From Vibrio zhanjiangensis (GTDB lineage: Bacteria > Pseudomonadota > Gammaproteobacteria > Enterobacterales > Vibrionaceae): a DNA stretch of 64,000 nt. The stretch lies in the NCBI RefSeq assembly GCF_030161235.1, contig NZ_BSPW01000077.1, positions 62,001-126,000 on the forward strand. Direction: 5' to 3'. Each line of letters starts with the position of its first letter. Positions within the stretch are counted from its first letter, which is position 1. The notes beneath the pieces were generated by a model. It had not been told where the DNA came from and did not search any database. It saw nothing but the letters and a program-made list of their open reading frames with translations. Below, piece by piece: positions 9,640 through 21,100 of the stretch. Both the position numbers and the translations under genes were made by a program.

Positions 9640-10743
9640 CTATTCTAATTTTTCAGGTGGCAGTGCCCATGGTGCTTGGGTTGCTGAGTTTTCTAACCCC
9701 AGCTTCCATACACGGCCAAAGTGCTTGTAATGGCCCGCTTCAGTTCCCGCTCTTGGGCCCATACCATGATATAAATCTAGGTGATTTTGTTTTACCGCGC
9801 CGCCAGTATCAAGCACAATGAGCAAACGCAGTTGATGTGCCCCACTCCAAGTGCCATCGGCATTGATCAAGGGCACTTCAGCGAGAATTGGGGTCCCCAT
9901 TGGCAAAATAGTGGCATCTCCTGCCACAGAAGCCATGGGAAGTAGAGGAATACCTGCGGTGCCCGTTACTGGAGCATCAGCTCTTGGTTCAAAAAACACG
10001 TAAGATGGGTTTTGCTCGAGCAATTCACGCACGGTTTGATCATCGTTTGCCAACACCCAATCTTTAATGGCTTTAAGTGACATTTTCTCGCGAGCGACTA
10101 AACCTCTCTCAATGAGCACCTTACCGATACTGACATAGGCTTTGTTATTTTTGCCGCCGTAGGCAAAATATTCCAAGCTATCGTCATCTTCAAAGTGAAC
10201 AAAACCACTTCCTTGCACTTCCATCATAAATGGATCGATCATATTGGCGGAATAACCAAGCTCAAGGCCCAGACCTTGTAAAGCGCCATCGTAGATTTGT
10301 GCACGGGTTGGGCAGTCCGTCTCACAGTCAGGCTTTGCATAAACAGGATAACGGTAGGTTTCATTGGCTTCATGACGTAATTCCATTACGGGAGAAAAAT
10401 AACCTGTAAACAGAACATTACCTTTTTTATCTCCCCCTCCTAGCTGAGCCGCCTGAACACCAAAATCCGCTAACTGCGCAGGATCACCGCTTTGCAACGC
10501 CCACTCATTCAGTTGTTCATACAAAGGCTGATATATTCCAGCCATTGACGGCGAGTTTTCAAGTACTTGCTCCGATTGCTTTGCAAATTCAGTAAAATCT
10601 TTCGGCTTATTAGACTCAATAGTTGCGGTTTTATTGAGTATCGATGCAAAGTCACCATCAAGATACTGCTGAGCCCGATCGTTTGGCTGCGCGCAGCCAA
10701 ACAAGACACTAGCAACAACAAAGGGAAGGTATTTTTTTAACAC
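9640..10743 (-). CDS. mltA: Membrane-bound lytic murein transglycosylase A
   Basis: Outer-membrane lipoprotein that cleaves peptidoglycan glycan strands to 1,6-anhydro ends. The protein is 367 residues (E. coli 365). It has a lipoprotein signal with lipobox LFGC (Cys17), the MltA-specific domain with LFTGYFSPVMELR and a VQGSGFVHFED segment, and a C-terminal 3D domain with LIVLDTGGAVKQNHLDLYHG, whose aspartates include the catalytic residue in the family. It is upstream of tcdA-csdE on the same strand with an 86-bp gap. Confidence 0.96.
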   Translation of the reverse strand: MLKKYLPFVVASVLFGCAQPNDRAQQYLDGDFASILNKTATIESNKPKDFTEFAKQSEQVLENSPSMAGIYQPLYEQLNEWALQSGDPAQLADFGVQAAQLGGGDKKGNVLFTGYFSPVMELRHEANETYRYPVYAKPDCETDCPTRAQIYDGALQGLGLELGYSANMIDPFMMEVQGSGFVHFEDDDSLEYFAYGGKNNKAYVSIGKVLIERGLVAREKMSLKAIKDWVLANDDQTVRELLEQNPSYVFFEPRADAPVTGTAGIPLLPMASVAGDATILPMGTPILAEVPLINADGTWSGAHQLRLLIVLDTGGAVKQNHLDLYHGMGPRAGTEAGHYKHFGRVWKLGLENSATQAPWALPPEKLE

Positions 10744-10894
10744 GAGAAATATTCCTTATTGAACTGTCGCTAAGAATGACAAACTCAAACGACGAGTGCA
10801 ATCAAGTAAGTGTATGTAAACGTGATTTTTGATGATTTCTTACCACCCGATATTGCTAGCCTGACATTTATTACCACATTGAGTAACAAAATCC

Positions 10895-10926
10895 TTGATG
10901 AAAAAAGAATAAAGATGCAATATAAA
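10895..10926 (+). promoter_or_regulatory. Predicted argA promoter
   Basis: A -35-like TTGATG (10895-10900) and a -10-like CAATAT (10918-10923, 17-nt spacer), or TATAAA three bases later, precede argA. Both overlap the candidate ARG boxes, which suits repression by arginine-loaded ArgR. Confidence 0.45.
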
Positions 10927-10942
10927 CACATATTAATTCATC
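10904..10942 (+). promoter_or_regulatory. Candidate double ARG box (ArgR operator) of argA
   Basis: Two 18-bp ARG-box-like sites occupy 10904-10921 and 10925-10942. They are separated by 3 bp, so their centres are 21 bp apart, the standard spacing for an ArgR hexamer. The first has AGAAT-AAAG-ATGCA, and the second has CACAT-ATTA-ATTCA, against TGAAT-wwww-ATTCA. Each half is degenerate but the paired geometry is right. Confidence 0.6.
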
Positions 10943-10945
10943 TGT

Positions 10946-12280
10946 ATGTCAATTATGAAAATTAGGAATACCGCTTTAGTAAAAGGTTTTCGTCAATCCG
11001 CTCCTTATGTCAACGCACACCGGGGTAAAACCATGGTTGTGATGCTTGGCGGCGAAGTCATCGCAGATGAGAACTTTTCAAATATCATCAATGATATTGC
11101 GCTACTTCACAGCCTTGGTGTCAATATTGTGGTTGTGCATGGCGCTAGACCTCAGATTAATCAATTACTTGAGCAGTCTAAGCACGAGAGTCCATATCAC
11201 AAAGGTATTCGAGTAACAGACCAACAAAGCTTAAACCTTGTGATGCAGGCCGCAGGCCAGCTACAACTTGCCATTACAGCGCAATTATCCATGAGCCTTG
11301 CGAATACACCAATGGCTGGCACTCAACTCAACGTGGTCAGTGGCAATTTTGTCACCGCCCAGCCACTGGGTATCGATGATGGTGTCGATTACTGCCACAG
11401 CGGGCGTATTCGGAGAATAGATACCCAAGGAATCAATCGCGCCTTGGAACAAGGTTCCATTGTCCTACTCGGCCCAATCGCCAGTTCAGTCACTGGTGAA
11501 TCGTTTAATCTACTTTCTGAAGAAGTCGCGACTCAAGTTGCCATCAAACTGGGGGCTGATAAACTTATTTGTTTTTGTTCTGAACAAGGTGTTATCGACA
11601 GCAACGGTAGAGCCGTTGCCGAGTTGTTTCCACACGACGCTGAACAAATACTTCTCAAACTAGAGAAAAGCAAACAAGACTCTTCAGGTACAATACGTTT
11701 TTTGAGAGCAGCGACGGCAGCGTGTCGTGCTGGCGTTCCCCGTAGCCATTTAATTAGCTATAAGGTTGATGGTGCACTGATTCAAGAACTCTTTTCTATT
11801 GATGGAATCGGCACACAAATCTCTAAAGCAAGTACAGAACAAGTTCGCCAAGCTCAAATTGATGATATCGGTGGGATTTTGGATTTAATTCGCCCTCTTG
11901 AACAACAAGGTGTACTCGTAAGGCGCTCGAGAGAACAACTTGAACAAGAAATCCATAAATTCACCATTATTGAAAAAGATAATTTGATTATCGGCTGCGC
12001 CGCGCTCTATACCTATGCCGATGAAAAAATGGCCGAAATGGCTTGTGTCGCTATTCATCCTGAATACAGAGATGGCAATCGTGGTGTTCTGTTGCTTCAA
12101 CACATCAAATTGCAATCCAAAGCTCAGGGTATAAAACATATCTTCGTTCTTACGACACGCAGTATTCATTGGTTCCGCGAACAAGGTTTTCAGGAAATGT
12201 CAGTTGAATGCTTACCTTCGCAAAAACAAAATCTTTATAACTATCAACGTAAATCTAAAGTACTGGCCATTGCGCTTTAA
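10946..12280 (+). CDS. argA: Amino-acid N-acetyltransferase (N-acetylglutamate synthase) ArgA
   Basis: First enzyme of arginine biosynthesis: acetyl-CoA plus glutamate gives N-acetylglutamate. The protein is 444 residues (E. coli 443). An in-frame ATG at 10955 ([13 protein letters not shown]) is an alternative start matching the family equally well. The N-terminal amino-acid-kinase-like domain (about residues 20-290, [11 protein letters not shown] and [14 protein letters not shown]) binds arginine for feedback control. The C-terminal GNAT domain (about 300-440) has the acetyl-CoA loop [18 protein letters not shown]. It converges on recD, as in E. coli. Confidence 0.97.
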   Translation: MSIMKIRNTALVKGFRQSAPYVNAHRGKTMVVMLGGEVIADENFSNIINDIALLHSLGVNIVVVHGARPQINQLLEQSKHESPYHKGIRVTDQQSLNLVMQAAGQLQLAITAQLSMSLANTPMAGTQLNVVSGNFVTAQPLGIDDGVDYCHSGRIRRIDTQGINRALEQGSIVLLGPIASSVTGESFNLLSEEVATQVAIKLGADKLICFCSEQGVIDSNGRAVAELFPHDAEQILLKLEKSKQDSSGTIRFLRAATAACRAGVPRSHLISYKVDGALIQELFSIDGIGTQISKASTEQVRQAQIDDIGGILDLIRPLEQQGVLVRRSREQLEQEIHKFTIIEKDNLIIGCAALYTYADEKMAEMACVAIHPEYRDGNRGVLLLQHIKLQSKAQGIKHIFVLTTRSIHWFREQGFQEMSVECLPSQKQNLYNYQRKSKVLAIAL

Positions 12281-12299
12281 TTTATCCTCTGACTTGTCC

Positions 12300-12325
12300 A
12301 ATGACGCCCTTAAATGGGCGTCATT
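12300..12325. terminator. Hairpin between convergent argA and recD
   Basis: A perfect 10-bp stem AATGACGCCC/GGGCGTCATT (12300-12309 and 12316-12325) with a 6-nt loop covers the short gap and overlaps the recD stop codon. It lacks a clear T-run on either strand. It may still pause or protect both 3' ends, but as a classical terminator it is weak. Confidence 0.5.
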
Positions 12326-14417
12326 GTGAAAGACGCGCAACAATACCACTGGCTCTTTGGGTACAAATCTTAATGCCTCGAGCCAAAATCTTGTCATCGA
12401 CAAATAAACTCAAACGCTGCTTGGCACGCGTGACACCTGTGTAGATAAGTTCGCGAGTCAAAATCGGTGTATGGTCAGGTGGTAATAGTATTAAAGTATG
12501 TTCAAACTCGCTTCCTTGAGACTTGTGTATCGTCATTGCATAGGCGGTTTCATGTTCAGGAACTCGGCTGGGTAACACCGCTTTGATCGAACCATCTGGT
12601 AGCTCAAAGAATACTTTAAGTCTTTCCGTACCATCAGAGTTGTCACGCAAACACAGCCCAATATCACCATTGTACAAGCCTAACGCGTGATCATTACGCA
12701 CAATCATAACGGGGCGGCCATGATACCAAAGCTCATCTTGCAGTTTTATCAATTTACGCGCCTTCAGTGCACGCTCTACTCGTTGATTTAGGCCAGCTAA
12801 ACCAAAATCACCTTCACGGATGGCACAAAGTAAGCGGCACTTTGCAAAAAGCTGCAAAGCCTCTTTTGCTACCTGTTGGATATTCTCACTGCCAGACACT
12901 TCGTCTGTCTGTTTAATTCGGTTTAAATAATGGCTATATTCTTCAACCAAGGTTTGAATCATTTGGCTGTAATGATGGCCATCAACTGGAAACTTAGCGA
13001 TATCATCAAAATCTCTTTGCCAGACTAAATTCATTTTGGTCGATGACCCAGAATTGATCGCCTTAGCCAACTGGCCAATCCCAGAGCGTGCGTCAAAACG
13101 ATAGCTTTTCTGTAACATACATAAACTATCTGCAATTGTTGCCGGGTTAGCATGTCTATTCACAAGTGATTGAAAGCCTGTCAGTTGACTAATCAACTTA
13201 GCTTGTTCAAAGCTATATCCTTGCTGGCTAAACGAACAAATATCCCCAAGTACTGCGCCTGCTTCAACAGAAGCCAGTTGATCTTTATCGCCCAATAATA
13301 TTAATCGTGCGTGTTTGGGTAAGGCATCCACCAGCTTATACATCATGGGTAAGTCAACCATAGACGCTTCGTCGACCACCAAAATATCGAGATGAAGCGG
13401 ATTTTGTTGATTATGACGAAACTCAGCACTGTTGGGCACCGCACCTAAAAGACGATGTAAAGTGCTCGCACTAGTGGGTATCTGAGCCTTCAGGCTTGGC
13501 TCAATGGGAAGCTCCGCAAGCGCTTTACCAATCGATTCGGTTAAACGCGCCGCCGCCTTACCTGTTGGTGCTACCAATTTGATCACAGGTACTTGACCGG
13601 CTTGTTGAGCCTGTACATTTAGTGCGACAAGCAACTTGGTGACCGTCGTGGTTTTACCTGTTCCCGGCCCCCCCGAAATAACCGCAAAACGCCGCGTCAA
13701 AGCCACTGCAGCGGCTACTTTTTGCCAATTTATACACGCAGCCTGTGGGACCAACTCGTCTAACACCTCAAGCTGCCCAAGCTTTGAAGCACTCACCAAC
13801 TTTTGGTCTATGGCGACCCAATCAAGTTCCTCACTACTAACAACATCTAGATGATCGCACACAAGCTGTTGCCTGATGACCTGAGTTGTTGTGCCATCAG
13901 ATTGTGCCAAAGCCAGAGCATTAAATAGATAGCGGTAGTTTCTGGCAAACAAATGATCCAACAATTGAGTTAGCTTTTGCACATCGATAGGCTTTAGGCT
14001 TACTGGTGACCCAAAGCTGTTCAATCGATTGGCGAGGATAAATTCGTAGTACCAGTAGCGATAAAGGTAAAGCCTTTCACCATCGAATATCATCGGGCAA
14101 GTCTGACCTAAATGTCCAACGAGACTAGAGCTTTGCAACACTTGCGGCCAGTCAAGTTTTTGTAGCACATTATTAAGCTGATGAGCCAAGTCGCCGAATA
14201 CGCCGAGCTTCGACACCAAATCACAAGGCTGACCGTAGCGGTCAAATAAAGGTAAGCAAATATGCCCATTGCCTAATTCAAAACTTAGCATTGCCGCAAT
14301 AAAAGCCACATTATCATCTCTACCTTGATCGTGAATAAATCGAGCAAACTGATAATCAATTTGTCGAATTACTCCTTTTTCAACCAGAGGCTTAAGCGAC
14401 GAAAATAGATTTTGCAT
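12321..14417 (-). CDS. recD: Exodeoxyribonuclease V alpha subunit RecD
   Basis: RecD is the fast 5'-3' superfamily 1 helicase of RecBCD, which processes double-strand breaks for RecA. The protein is 698 residues, against about 608 in E. coli, so it has extra length. Helicase motifs are visible: Walker A GGPGTGKTTTVTKLL near residues 246-260, Walker B DILVVDEASMVD, LILLGDKDQLASVEAG, and near the C-terminus AMTIHKSQGSEFEH plus YTGVTRAKQRL. The ATG at 14417 directly abuts the recB stop, so translation is coupled. Confidence 0.97.
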   Translation of the reverse strand: MQNLFSSLKPLVEKGVIRQIDYQFARFIHDQGRDDNVAFIAAMLSFELGNGHICLPLFDRYGQPCDLVSKLGVFGDLAHQLNNVLQKLDWPQVLQSSSLVGHLGQTCPMIFDGERLYLYRYWYYEFILANRLNSFGSPVSLKPIDVQKLTQLLDHLFARNYRYLFNALALAQSDGTTTQVIRQQLVCDHLDVVSSEELDWVAIDQKLVSASKLGQLEVLDELVPQAACINWQKVAAAVALTRRFAVISGGPGTGKTTTVTKLLVALNVQAQQAGQVPVIKLVAPTGKAAARLTESIGKALAELPIEPSLKAQIPTSASTLHRLLGAVPNSAEFRHNQQNPLHLDILVVDEASMVDLPMMYKLVDALPKHARLILLGDKDQLASVEAGAVLGDICSFSQQGYSFEQAKLISQLTGFQSLVNRHANPATIADSLCMLQKSYRFDARSGIGQLAKAINSGSSTKMNLVWQRDFDDIAKFPVDGHHYSQMIQTLVEEYSHYLNRIKQTDEVSGSENIQQVAKEALQLFAKCRLLCAIREGDFGLAGLNQRVERALKARKLIKLQDELWYHGRPVMIVRNDHALGLYNGDIGLCLRDNSDGTERLKVFFELPDGSIKAVLPSRVPEHETAYAMTIHKSQGSEFEHTLILLPPDHTPILTRELIYTGVTRAKQRLSLFVDDKILARGIKICTQRASGIVARLSQ

Positions 14418-17400
14418 CTAAAGTAACTCCATCTGCCCTGAACTGGTTTGTTTTGGCTCTATCGGTCGTCCCTCAATTAAAGCGTCTAAATCTTGTAAAA
14501 AGTCTAGCGTTGGGCGGGCATAAAAGACGCCATGTTCGCTTTCACCATCCATGCCGCGTAAAAATAAGTAGTAAATACCACCAAAATGCGTGTGATAATC
14601 ATAGTTAGGCAATCGAGAGCGGAGAAAACGATGTAATGCCAATGCATAAATTTGGTATTGCAGATCATACCTATGCTCAACCATTGCTATTTTTAGAGCC
14701 TCACCATGATAATCGCTCACGCTATCACCGAGAAAGTTCGATTTCCAATCAAGTAGATAATATTGCCCTTGATGTTCAAACACTAAGTCTATAAACCCTT
14801 TCAGCATGCCTTGCACTGATTGAAAACCCAAATCACCCGCTTTAGCAGATAGCGCATCATGGCGTTGAATAACGCGATTTAATGCAGGAGCCGTGAGTAT
14901 TTCTATCGGCAGCAAAAACTCCATCTCTACAAGACGCTGAGATGTGCGCTTTTGATTCAGTTTAAGCCGTTTACCATCTAGAGGTGTTGCCAATACGGTA
15001 TCCACTAAGTTCTGCAATATGGGCAACCATGATATATCTAATTGCTCACTATCCATCAAATGACCGATAATCTCGGTATTGGCGGGACTTGTGGCTGGCT
15101 CAGTAAATTCTACCTTTTCAAACAAGGTATGAAGAAAAGTCCCCGCTCTGGCACCTTTGGGAAAAGTAAAAATCGTCTTTTCTGGCTCCAATAAATCTTC
15201 TTGCTGTTGATCGTCAGCGCTATCAAGATCCAAGGTCAGGATATCGGTTAAGACGCCATCCAAATCCGACGTGGAACCGTACTTAACTAATCCAGAATAA
15301 CTGGTGATCCACCAATTACGATCAATCTCTGTTTTTAGTTCGCTCGCAGTCAACTTAACTTGCTCAGGCCCAACAGACACTAACTTTTCATCACGCTCTT
15401 CGGGTAAGGATGTAAGTTTGACACAAGGCAGTTTGTTGGCTTGCCGCTCAAGTGCTGCGATCAAATCTGACACACCGCACTGCTGACCATTTTGCAGTAA
15501 ATATCCCATCGCGCTGTGGTGAACCCCTGTCGGCTCTTTGTTCGAACGTCCATCTCGAATCGGTGCTACGCCAACAAAACAGGCATAAACAGCCCGCGTA
15601 AGGGCAACATAGATAAGCCGAAGATCTTCTGCCAACCGCTCTTTGTCTGCCTGCTGCAATGACGTATCTTGAGCGCTAATATCGAGAATGGTTTGCTCTT
15701 GGAAACTATCATAGTATTTTGCTTCACTGGCCTGACGATAACTCATTACAAAGGGCAGGAAAACCAGATCATATTCAAGCCCCTTGGATTTGTGAATCGT
15801 GATAACTTGGACCAAATTTCGCTCGGATTCCAAACGCTGAATTTGCTCTTCTCTGCCACCGAATCCAGATTGCGCATCGGTAATGGATTGCGCTAACCAA
15901 CGCAGCAAACCATGATCACTGTCTAGATCTAAACTTGCTTGCTGGAGTAACTCTCCAATGTGCATCAAATCTGTTAGAATTCGTTCCCCATTGTCTTGTT
16001 CCAATAGACGTTCAGCAATATGCCTTTTGCTCATTACACTACGTAACATAGGTAGAACACCACGCTGACTCCACAAACGTCGATATTCTTTAAACTCATT
16101 GATGACATTGTCCCACTCAATTTCATCATTATTGAGCCTATCCAATGATGCCGCATCTAATGCAAAGAGTTCCGAGGCGATGCACGCTCTTAGCGCTCGT
16201 TCATTTTCTGCCGTTAACACAGCTTGCAATAAGCGTTGTATATCTTGTGCCACTGGTGAGGTAAAAACATTGTCACGATTGGAAAGATAAACGCTGGCAA
16301 TTCCCTTCTTCGCTAAAGCTTGTCGGATCATATGACCTTCGATGCCTGTTCTCACCAGCACTGCAATATCTCCTGCTTGAATATTCTGCTGAGATTTTCC
16401 ATCATCAAATACCGCTTGAGCTTGCTGAGCCAAGGCTAAAATATCATGGATTTCTTGGGCACACGCTTTAGCCATCACCTGCTGATATTCACCTTTGGTG
16501 ACAGGACTATTGTCTGTTTCTTGTAGCCAAAAGGTCAACGCGGGTTGCGGTTCACCATTTAATAACCACCGACGTTTATCCGCATCCGGACTCGCTTCTA
16601 CAGGTAAAAAAGGAATATCATCATCGTATATAAATGGACAATCTGGCGTATCAAATATCTGATTCACTGCCGACACCATATCTTTGCTCGAACGCCAGTT
16701 TGTCCCCAAAGTAAAATGAGACATAACCTGATTACGTGCTTTGATATAAGTAAAGATATCCGCGCCACGAAAACCATAAATAGCCTGCTTAGGATCGCCT
16801 ATCATAAACAAACCGCACTGCGGCGAGCAAAGATAGATACGGCTAAAAATACTGTACTGAAGCGGATCGGTATCTTGAAATTCGTCGATCATCGCAACTG
16901 GATATAAGGTTCGTATCCGCTGTGTAAGCTGTTCGGTCTCGTCATTATCTATGGCAGCAAACAGCTGAGTCAGTAGATCATCAAACGACAACCATTGCTT
17001 GCGCTGCTTAGCGTTGGATAACATATCTCGACATTGCTCTATCGCATGCGCCATTATCGGCGCTTGCAAACTGATCGGATTTGCAAGAAATTGCTCGATA
17101 GCAGCAAATACTGGGTGATAAGGCGCTTCACCTTTCGGCGTTTTCTCTTCAAGAACGCTCTGAGAGAACTTTTCTAATTGCTCGGGATAGTCATAGCCAA
17201 TCGTCTCCGCGGCAGCCCAACGTCCAACCGCTTCAAGCCAAGCAGGTACGCTTTTTTTACTATAGCTGCGCTTGTTAATATCTGAACCGCTAATTAAGCC
17301 CAAATAGTCCTTTTGCCCTTCACGCCAAAGCGCTTTAAGCCTATCAATTTTATGAATATTTTCAGCGTGAAGATCAACTAGATTTCCTCGCATCGCTGGC

Positions 17401-18083
17401 ACCGACATTCTCGGCGCAGGACCCGTTAAGTAAGGGCTTATTTTATCCAGTAGCTCAGCAGGAGAGCCCCAAATACGGCGAATTTCGCCTGCTAAATGAA
17501 TCGGTAATGGATAAAAATTGCGTCGCCAGTAATCTGCCACCACTTGGGCTTTGAGACGACTTTCATCAGTGATGAATTCGTTATTGAAGCGACTCCCCGA
17601 TTCAAAGGCATTTTGTGTGAGCATACGCTGACAAAAACCATGAATCGTATAGACTGCGGCTTCATCCATCTGCCTTTCCGCCTGCAATAACATCTCCGCT
17701 GCTCGGTGATGATCCTCAACCTGTTCTAGCAAAGGCGCAATAACAGGATCACGGCTAAAGCCACGGGAAAATGCCAATCTTGCATCGTGAATACGTGCTC
17801 GAATCCGGTCACGAAGCTCAGCAGTGGCCGCTTCGGTAAAGGTCACCACCAGTATTTGATCCACAGTAAGCGGCTGTTGATGCCGCGTTTGTTCGCAGCC
17901 ATGACCAAGTAACAGTCTCAGATAAAGTCCTGCAATCGTGAAAGTTTTTCCGGTTCCCGCAGACGCCTCTATCAAGCGGGCTCCATGCAATGGAAAAGTG
18001 ATGGTATTGAGTGATGTAACCCTTGACCTAGATGTCACCGTTTTCTGCCCCTTGATTAATGTACTCAGCTCCAAAGAAGACAT
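14418..18083 (-). CDS. recB: Exodeoxyribonuclease V beta subunit RecB
   Basis: RecB is the 3'-5' UvrD-family helicase and the nuclease of RecBCD. The protein is 1221 residues (E. coli 1180). Walker A, EASAGTGKT, is at residues 39-47. Walker B-like MIDEFQDTDPLQY and the UvrD motifs ITIHKSKGLEYDLVFLPF and LIYVALTRAV follow. The C-terminal nuclease domain keeps the metal-binding and catalytic residues in GFIDLVFEHQGQYYLLDWKSN (Asp and DWK). It lies between recC (38-nt gap) and recD (0-nt gap). The ptrA gene found between recC and recB in E. coli is absent. Confidence 0.98.
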   Translation of the reverse strand: MSSLELSTLIKGQKTVTSRSRVTSLNTITFPLHGARLIEASAGTGKTFTIAGLYLRLLLGHGCEQTRHQQPLTVDQILVVTFTEAATAELRDRIRARIHDARLAFSRGFSRDPVIAPLLEQVEDHHRAAEMLLQAERQMDEAAVYTIHGFCQRMLTQNAFESGSRFNNEFITDESRLKAQVVADYWRRNFYPLPIHLAGEIRRIWGSPAELLDKISPYLTGPAPRMSVPAMRGNLVDLHAENIHKIDRLKALWREGQKDYLGLISGSDINKRSYSKKSVPAWLEAVGRWAAAETIGYDYPEQLEKFSQSVLEEKTPKGEAPYHPVFAAIEQFLANPISLQAPIMAHAIEQCRDMLSNAKQRKQWLSFDDLLTQLFAAIDNDETEQLTQRIRTLYPVAMIDEFQDTDPLQYSIFSRIYLCSPQCGLFMIGDPKQAIYGFRGADIFTYIKARNQVMSHFTLGTNWRSSKDMVSAVNQIFDTPDCPFIYDDDIPFLPVEASPDADKRRWLLNGEPQPALTFWLQETDNSPVTKGEYQQVMAKACAQEIHDILALAQQAQAVFDDGKSQQNIQAGDIAVLVRTGIEGHMIRQALAKKGIASVYLSNRDNVFTSPVAQDIQRLLQAVLTAENERALRACIASELFALDAASLDRLNNDEIEWDNVINEFKEYRRLWSQRGVLPMLRSVMSKRHIAERLLEQDNGERILTDLMHIGELLQQASLDLDSDHGLLRWLAQSITDAQSGFGGREEQIQRLESERNLVQVITIHKSKGLEYDLVFLPFVMSYRQASEAKYYDSFQEQTILDISAQDTSLQQADKERLAEDLRLIYVALTRAVYACFVGVAPIRDGRSNKEPTGVHHSAMGYLLQNGQQCGVSDLIAALERQANKLPCVKLTSLPEERDEKLVSVGPEQVKLTASELKTEIDRNWWITSYSGLVKYGSTSDLDGVLTDILTLDLDSADDQQQEDLLEPEKTIFTFPKGARAGTFLHTLFEKVEFTEPATSPANTEIIGHLMDSEQLDISWLPILQNLVDTVLATPLDGKRLKLNQKRTSQRLVEMEFLLPIEILTAPALNRVIQRHDALSAKAGDLGFQSVQGMLKGFIDLVFEHQGQYYLLDWKSNFLGDSVSDYHGEALKIAMVEHRYDLQYQIYALALHRFLRSRLPNYDYHTHFGGIYYLFLRGMDGESEHGVFYARPTLDFLQDLDALIEGRPIEPKQTSSGQMELL

Positions 18084-18121
18084 TGAACATATTAGACAAT
18101 TTACCCCATAACCTCGTGCTG

Positions 18122-21100
18122 CTATTCACCACAATGATCCTGCACGGCTAATCTCGGTGCCTGCATAACTAAAGCCGCTAAATCTCTTACTTGCGATGCA
18201 AGTTCATCGCTCCACTTTGGCCAAATTCTGGCGATGTAAGCATTGGTACCTTCTCCATTGCCAAAGTAACCACCGTTAAATGTCTCAGCCATTTTTAGTA
18301 ACGACTTCTCTTCGTTCTCGGTCCATTGCCCACGATTGAATCCAGCTTCAATGCAAGCTAATGCGGTACTCGGAAAGTAAGCTAAAGGTGTGGTCATTCC
18401 TTGGTAGAAAAGGCGAATTAATTCACCAAGGCTAGACTTAGCCGTATCCGAGTCAGCAATAGGCGCGAAAGTTAGGTGAACGACACCCATTTTACGATCA
18501 TAGCCCAGCATATGTGTGCATTTGTTGTGTCCCATAGCATTGACAGCCAAATGATCAACCCACCATGACAGATAATCCTGAGCTCGTATTCGGCCGCTAC
18601 GAAAGCGCACTAAGCCTGAGCGATAGTTTTGAGTAAGCCAGCCAGTTAGCTCAATAGGCTTGCTCTCACCCAAGATATCAAAAGACAGTTTAACTTCTTG
18701 ATCGTCTTCTTCATCGCTGCACAGCCAAGTGAGTTGTTCCACCAGCTCCTGCACTTGTACCCGATTGGTTTCGAACTCAAGATCACCAAAAGCCCCTATC
18801 GGCAACTTGCCCTGAGCTCTCTGCTGCGCAATAAACTCGTCAATAATGGCTTGCTGCTCTTTAGCACCTTGACGTTCTGCATGGAGCAAAATTTCAAGCA
18901 AATTGTCTCGTATTTGATAACTTTCCAGTCCATTGAGCACAAAGGGCTCATCATCTTCTACCACAGGTAATGGCGGTTCAAATACAACTTTTAGACGTCG
19001 ATTAAAAAAGTATTGTACTGGCAAGCGCCAAAAGCGCTGCAATTCGACTAAATCGAGTTCCAAAGGATATTGCGCATCGTGTAAATAATCACTCAGCTGG
19101 CGATTAAATTGGCCAGTCGCTGAACCATGGCGATTGGCGGCAGGTAGCCACTCCTTGGCATAGCTAACATGACCATTCGAAAAGGCTTCTGGACTGAAAG
19201 GAACCATAGGATGTAGATAACAGATAGCGTCGAGAAGGTATTTACCCGACTCGTCACTATTTAAGGATTCATGCCCTCGCAAACAATAGTTCTGTTGACA
19301 GTATTCCATCAATTCGGCAACCAAAACAGAAGGCACTCGCTCGGTATTGTCTTGAATTGAGCGGCCAACATAGCTGATGTAGAGCTTATACTGAGCAGAC
19401 AATAAAGCTTCAAGAAAAAGATACCTATCGTCATCTCTGCGCGAACGGTCACCAGGCCGAGTTCTGCCATTCATGAGATCAAAGCCTTCAGGAGGAACAG
19501 AACGTGGATACACACCATCATTCATCCCCAACAGGCACACCACACGAAACGGAATTGAACGCATAGGCATTAAAGTACAAAAGTTAACCTGACCCGCAAG
19601 AAAACGCTGACTCACTCGTGTCGTCGATAGCTTATTTTTGAGGTATTGAGACACAATATTGAGCGACAACTCTTGTTGATATGCCGCCTCTTTAATCTGC
19701 TCATGTAATCCTGATAAAGTATCACGAATAGACTTCAGCGCGGCTTCCCCTTCTATATCGACGGCAAAAAAATCATCCAGAATTAAGGTCAATATTTCAC
19801 GCCAACTTTCAATCGGCTGAGTGCTCGCAAGCTTGCTGCGATAATGGCTAACCATTTCAATAAAGTGAGCCAATTTTCCTGCTAGTTCAGCGCTCATACC
19901 TTGAACTTGATTGTAAGGAGAAAGAAGACCACTCTCGGTCTCTAATACCCCCACTGAATCAGGCATAGCGTAACCAAGTAACATACGTTGAATACCGAAT
20001 TGCCACGTATTTTGTGTCGTTTGGGGTAAATCAAACTCTTCACCAGTGTGTAGGTTAAGCCCCCAGCGAATACCAGATTCTTCTACCCATAACTTGGCTT
20101 GTGCAAACTCCTCCTCAGTTAACCCAAATCGAGCCAAAACAGCGGGTGTCTCTAACAGCTCAAGCAACTCGGAAGCAAGACAGCGAGTGTTCGGCAAATT
20201 CACAAGTTGCATAAATGAATGCAGAATGGGACTTTCCTTATCAGCCGTCCGATCCGAAATAGAGTAAGGAACAAAACGCTCGCCCGGAGCATTGCCAAAT
20301 ACGGCTTGAATGGCAGAGCTATAGGCGTTGATATCTGCCACCATCACGATAATATCGCGTGGTTTTAAGCTTGGTTCATTATCAAACATGGCCAATAGCT
20401 GATCGTGTAACACTTCCACTTCTCGCATCGCACTATGGCACACATGCACACTGATAGAATGATCTTGAGGCTCAATCACTCGTTTGTGAAAGCTAGAGTC
20501 AATGATTTGGTCATTTTGCTGTTCTTCGAGATTCAAAATATCAGCCTGAACATGATGCAATAAGGAATCTCTATCAAGATCAACAAATGCCTCAATTTCA
20601 TGGCTATCTAATTGAGAGAGCAAAAACATATTGTCTCTACCCAGCTTGCCCATTGACGCTAGCAAACTATTGCCTACAACATTGGTGTGCAGTTCATCAA
20701 CTGCATTTTGGTCGATGTCCCCTTTAAGCTGATGGGTTTCACCTTCAAGTTCAGAATTGCCGTCTTTCCAGACCAAATGCTGGCGATGACGAGCCGCAAT
20801 ACGTGCTAGGTATTTGCGATCCCTCACCTCTCCCCAATAGTAGCGACATGGGTTTGTAAACATTAAATGGACATCGATATGTTCACCAATGGCTTTAAGT
20901 GCATCCATGTAACGAGGTGGCAAAGAAGTGATACCAAAAACAAAAAGGCGACTTGGCAGTTGCTCAAAATCCCCAGTCTTAGTTTTCAATTTATCGATAA
21001 AGTCTTGGTAAAGGTTAGCTCTATGATATGGAGATTGACCCAGAGTAACGGTATGGCGGTACAGAGCCTGCCACAAAATAGGCTGCCAGTTATGTTCATT

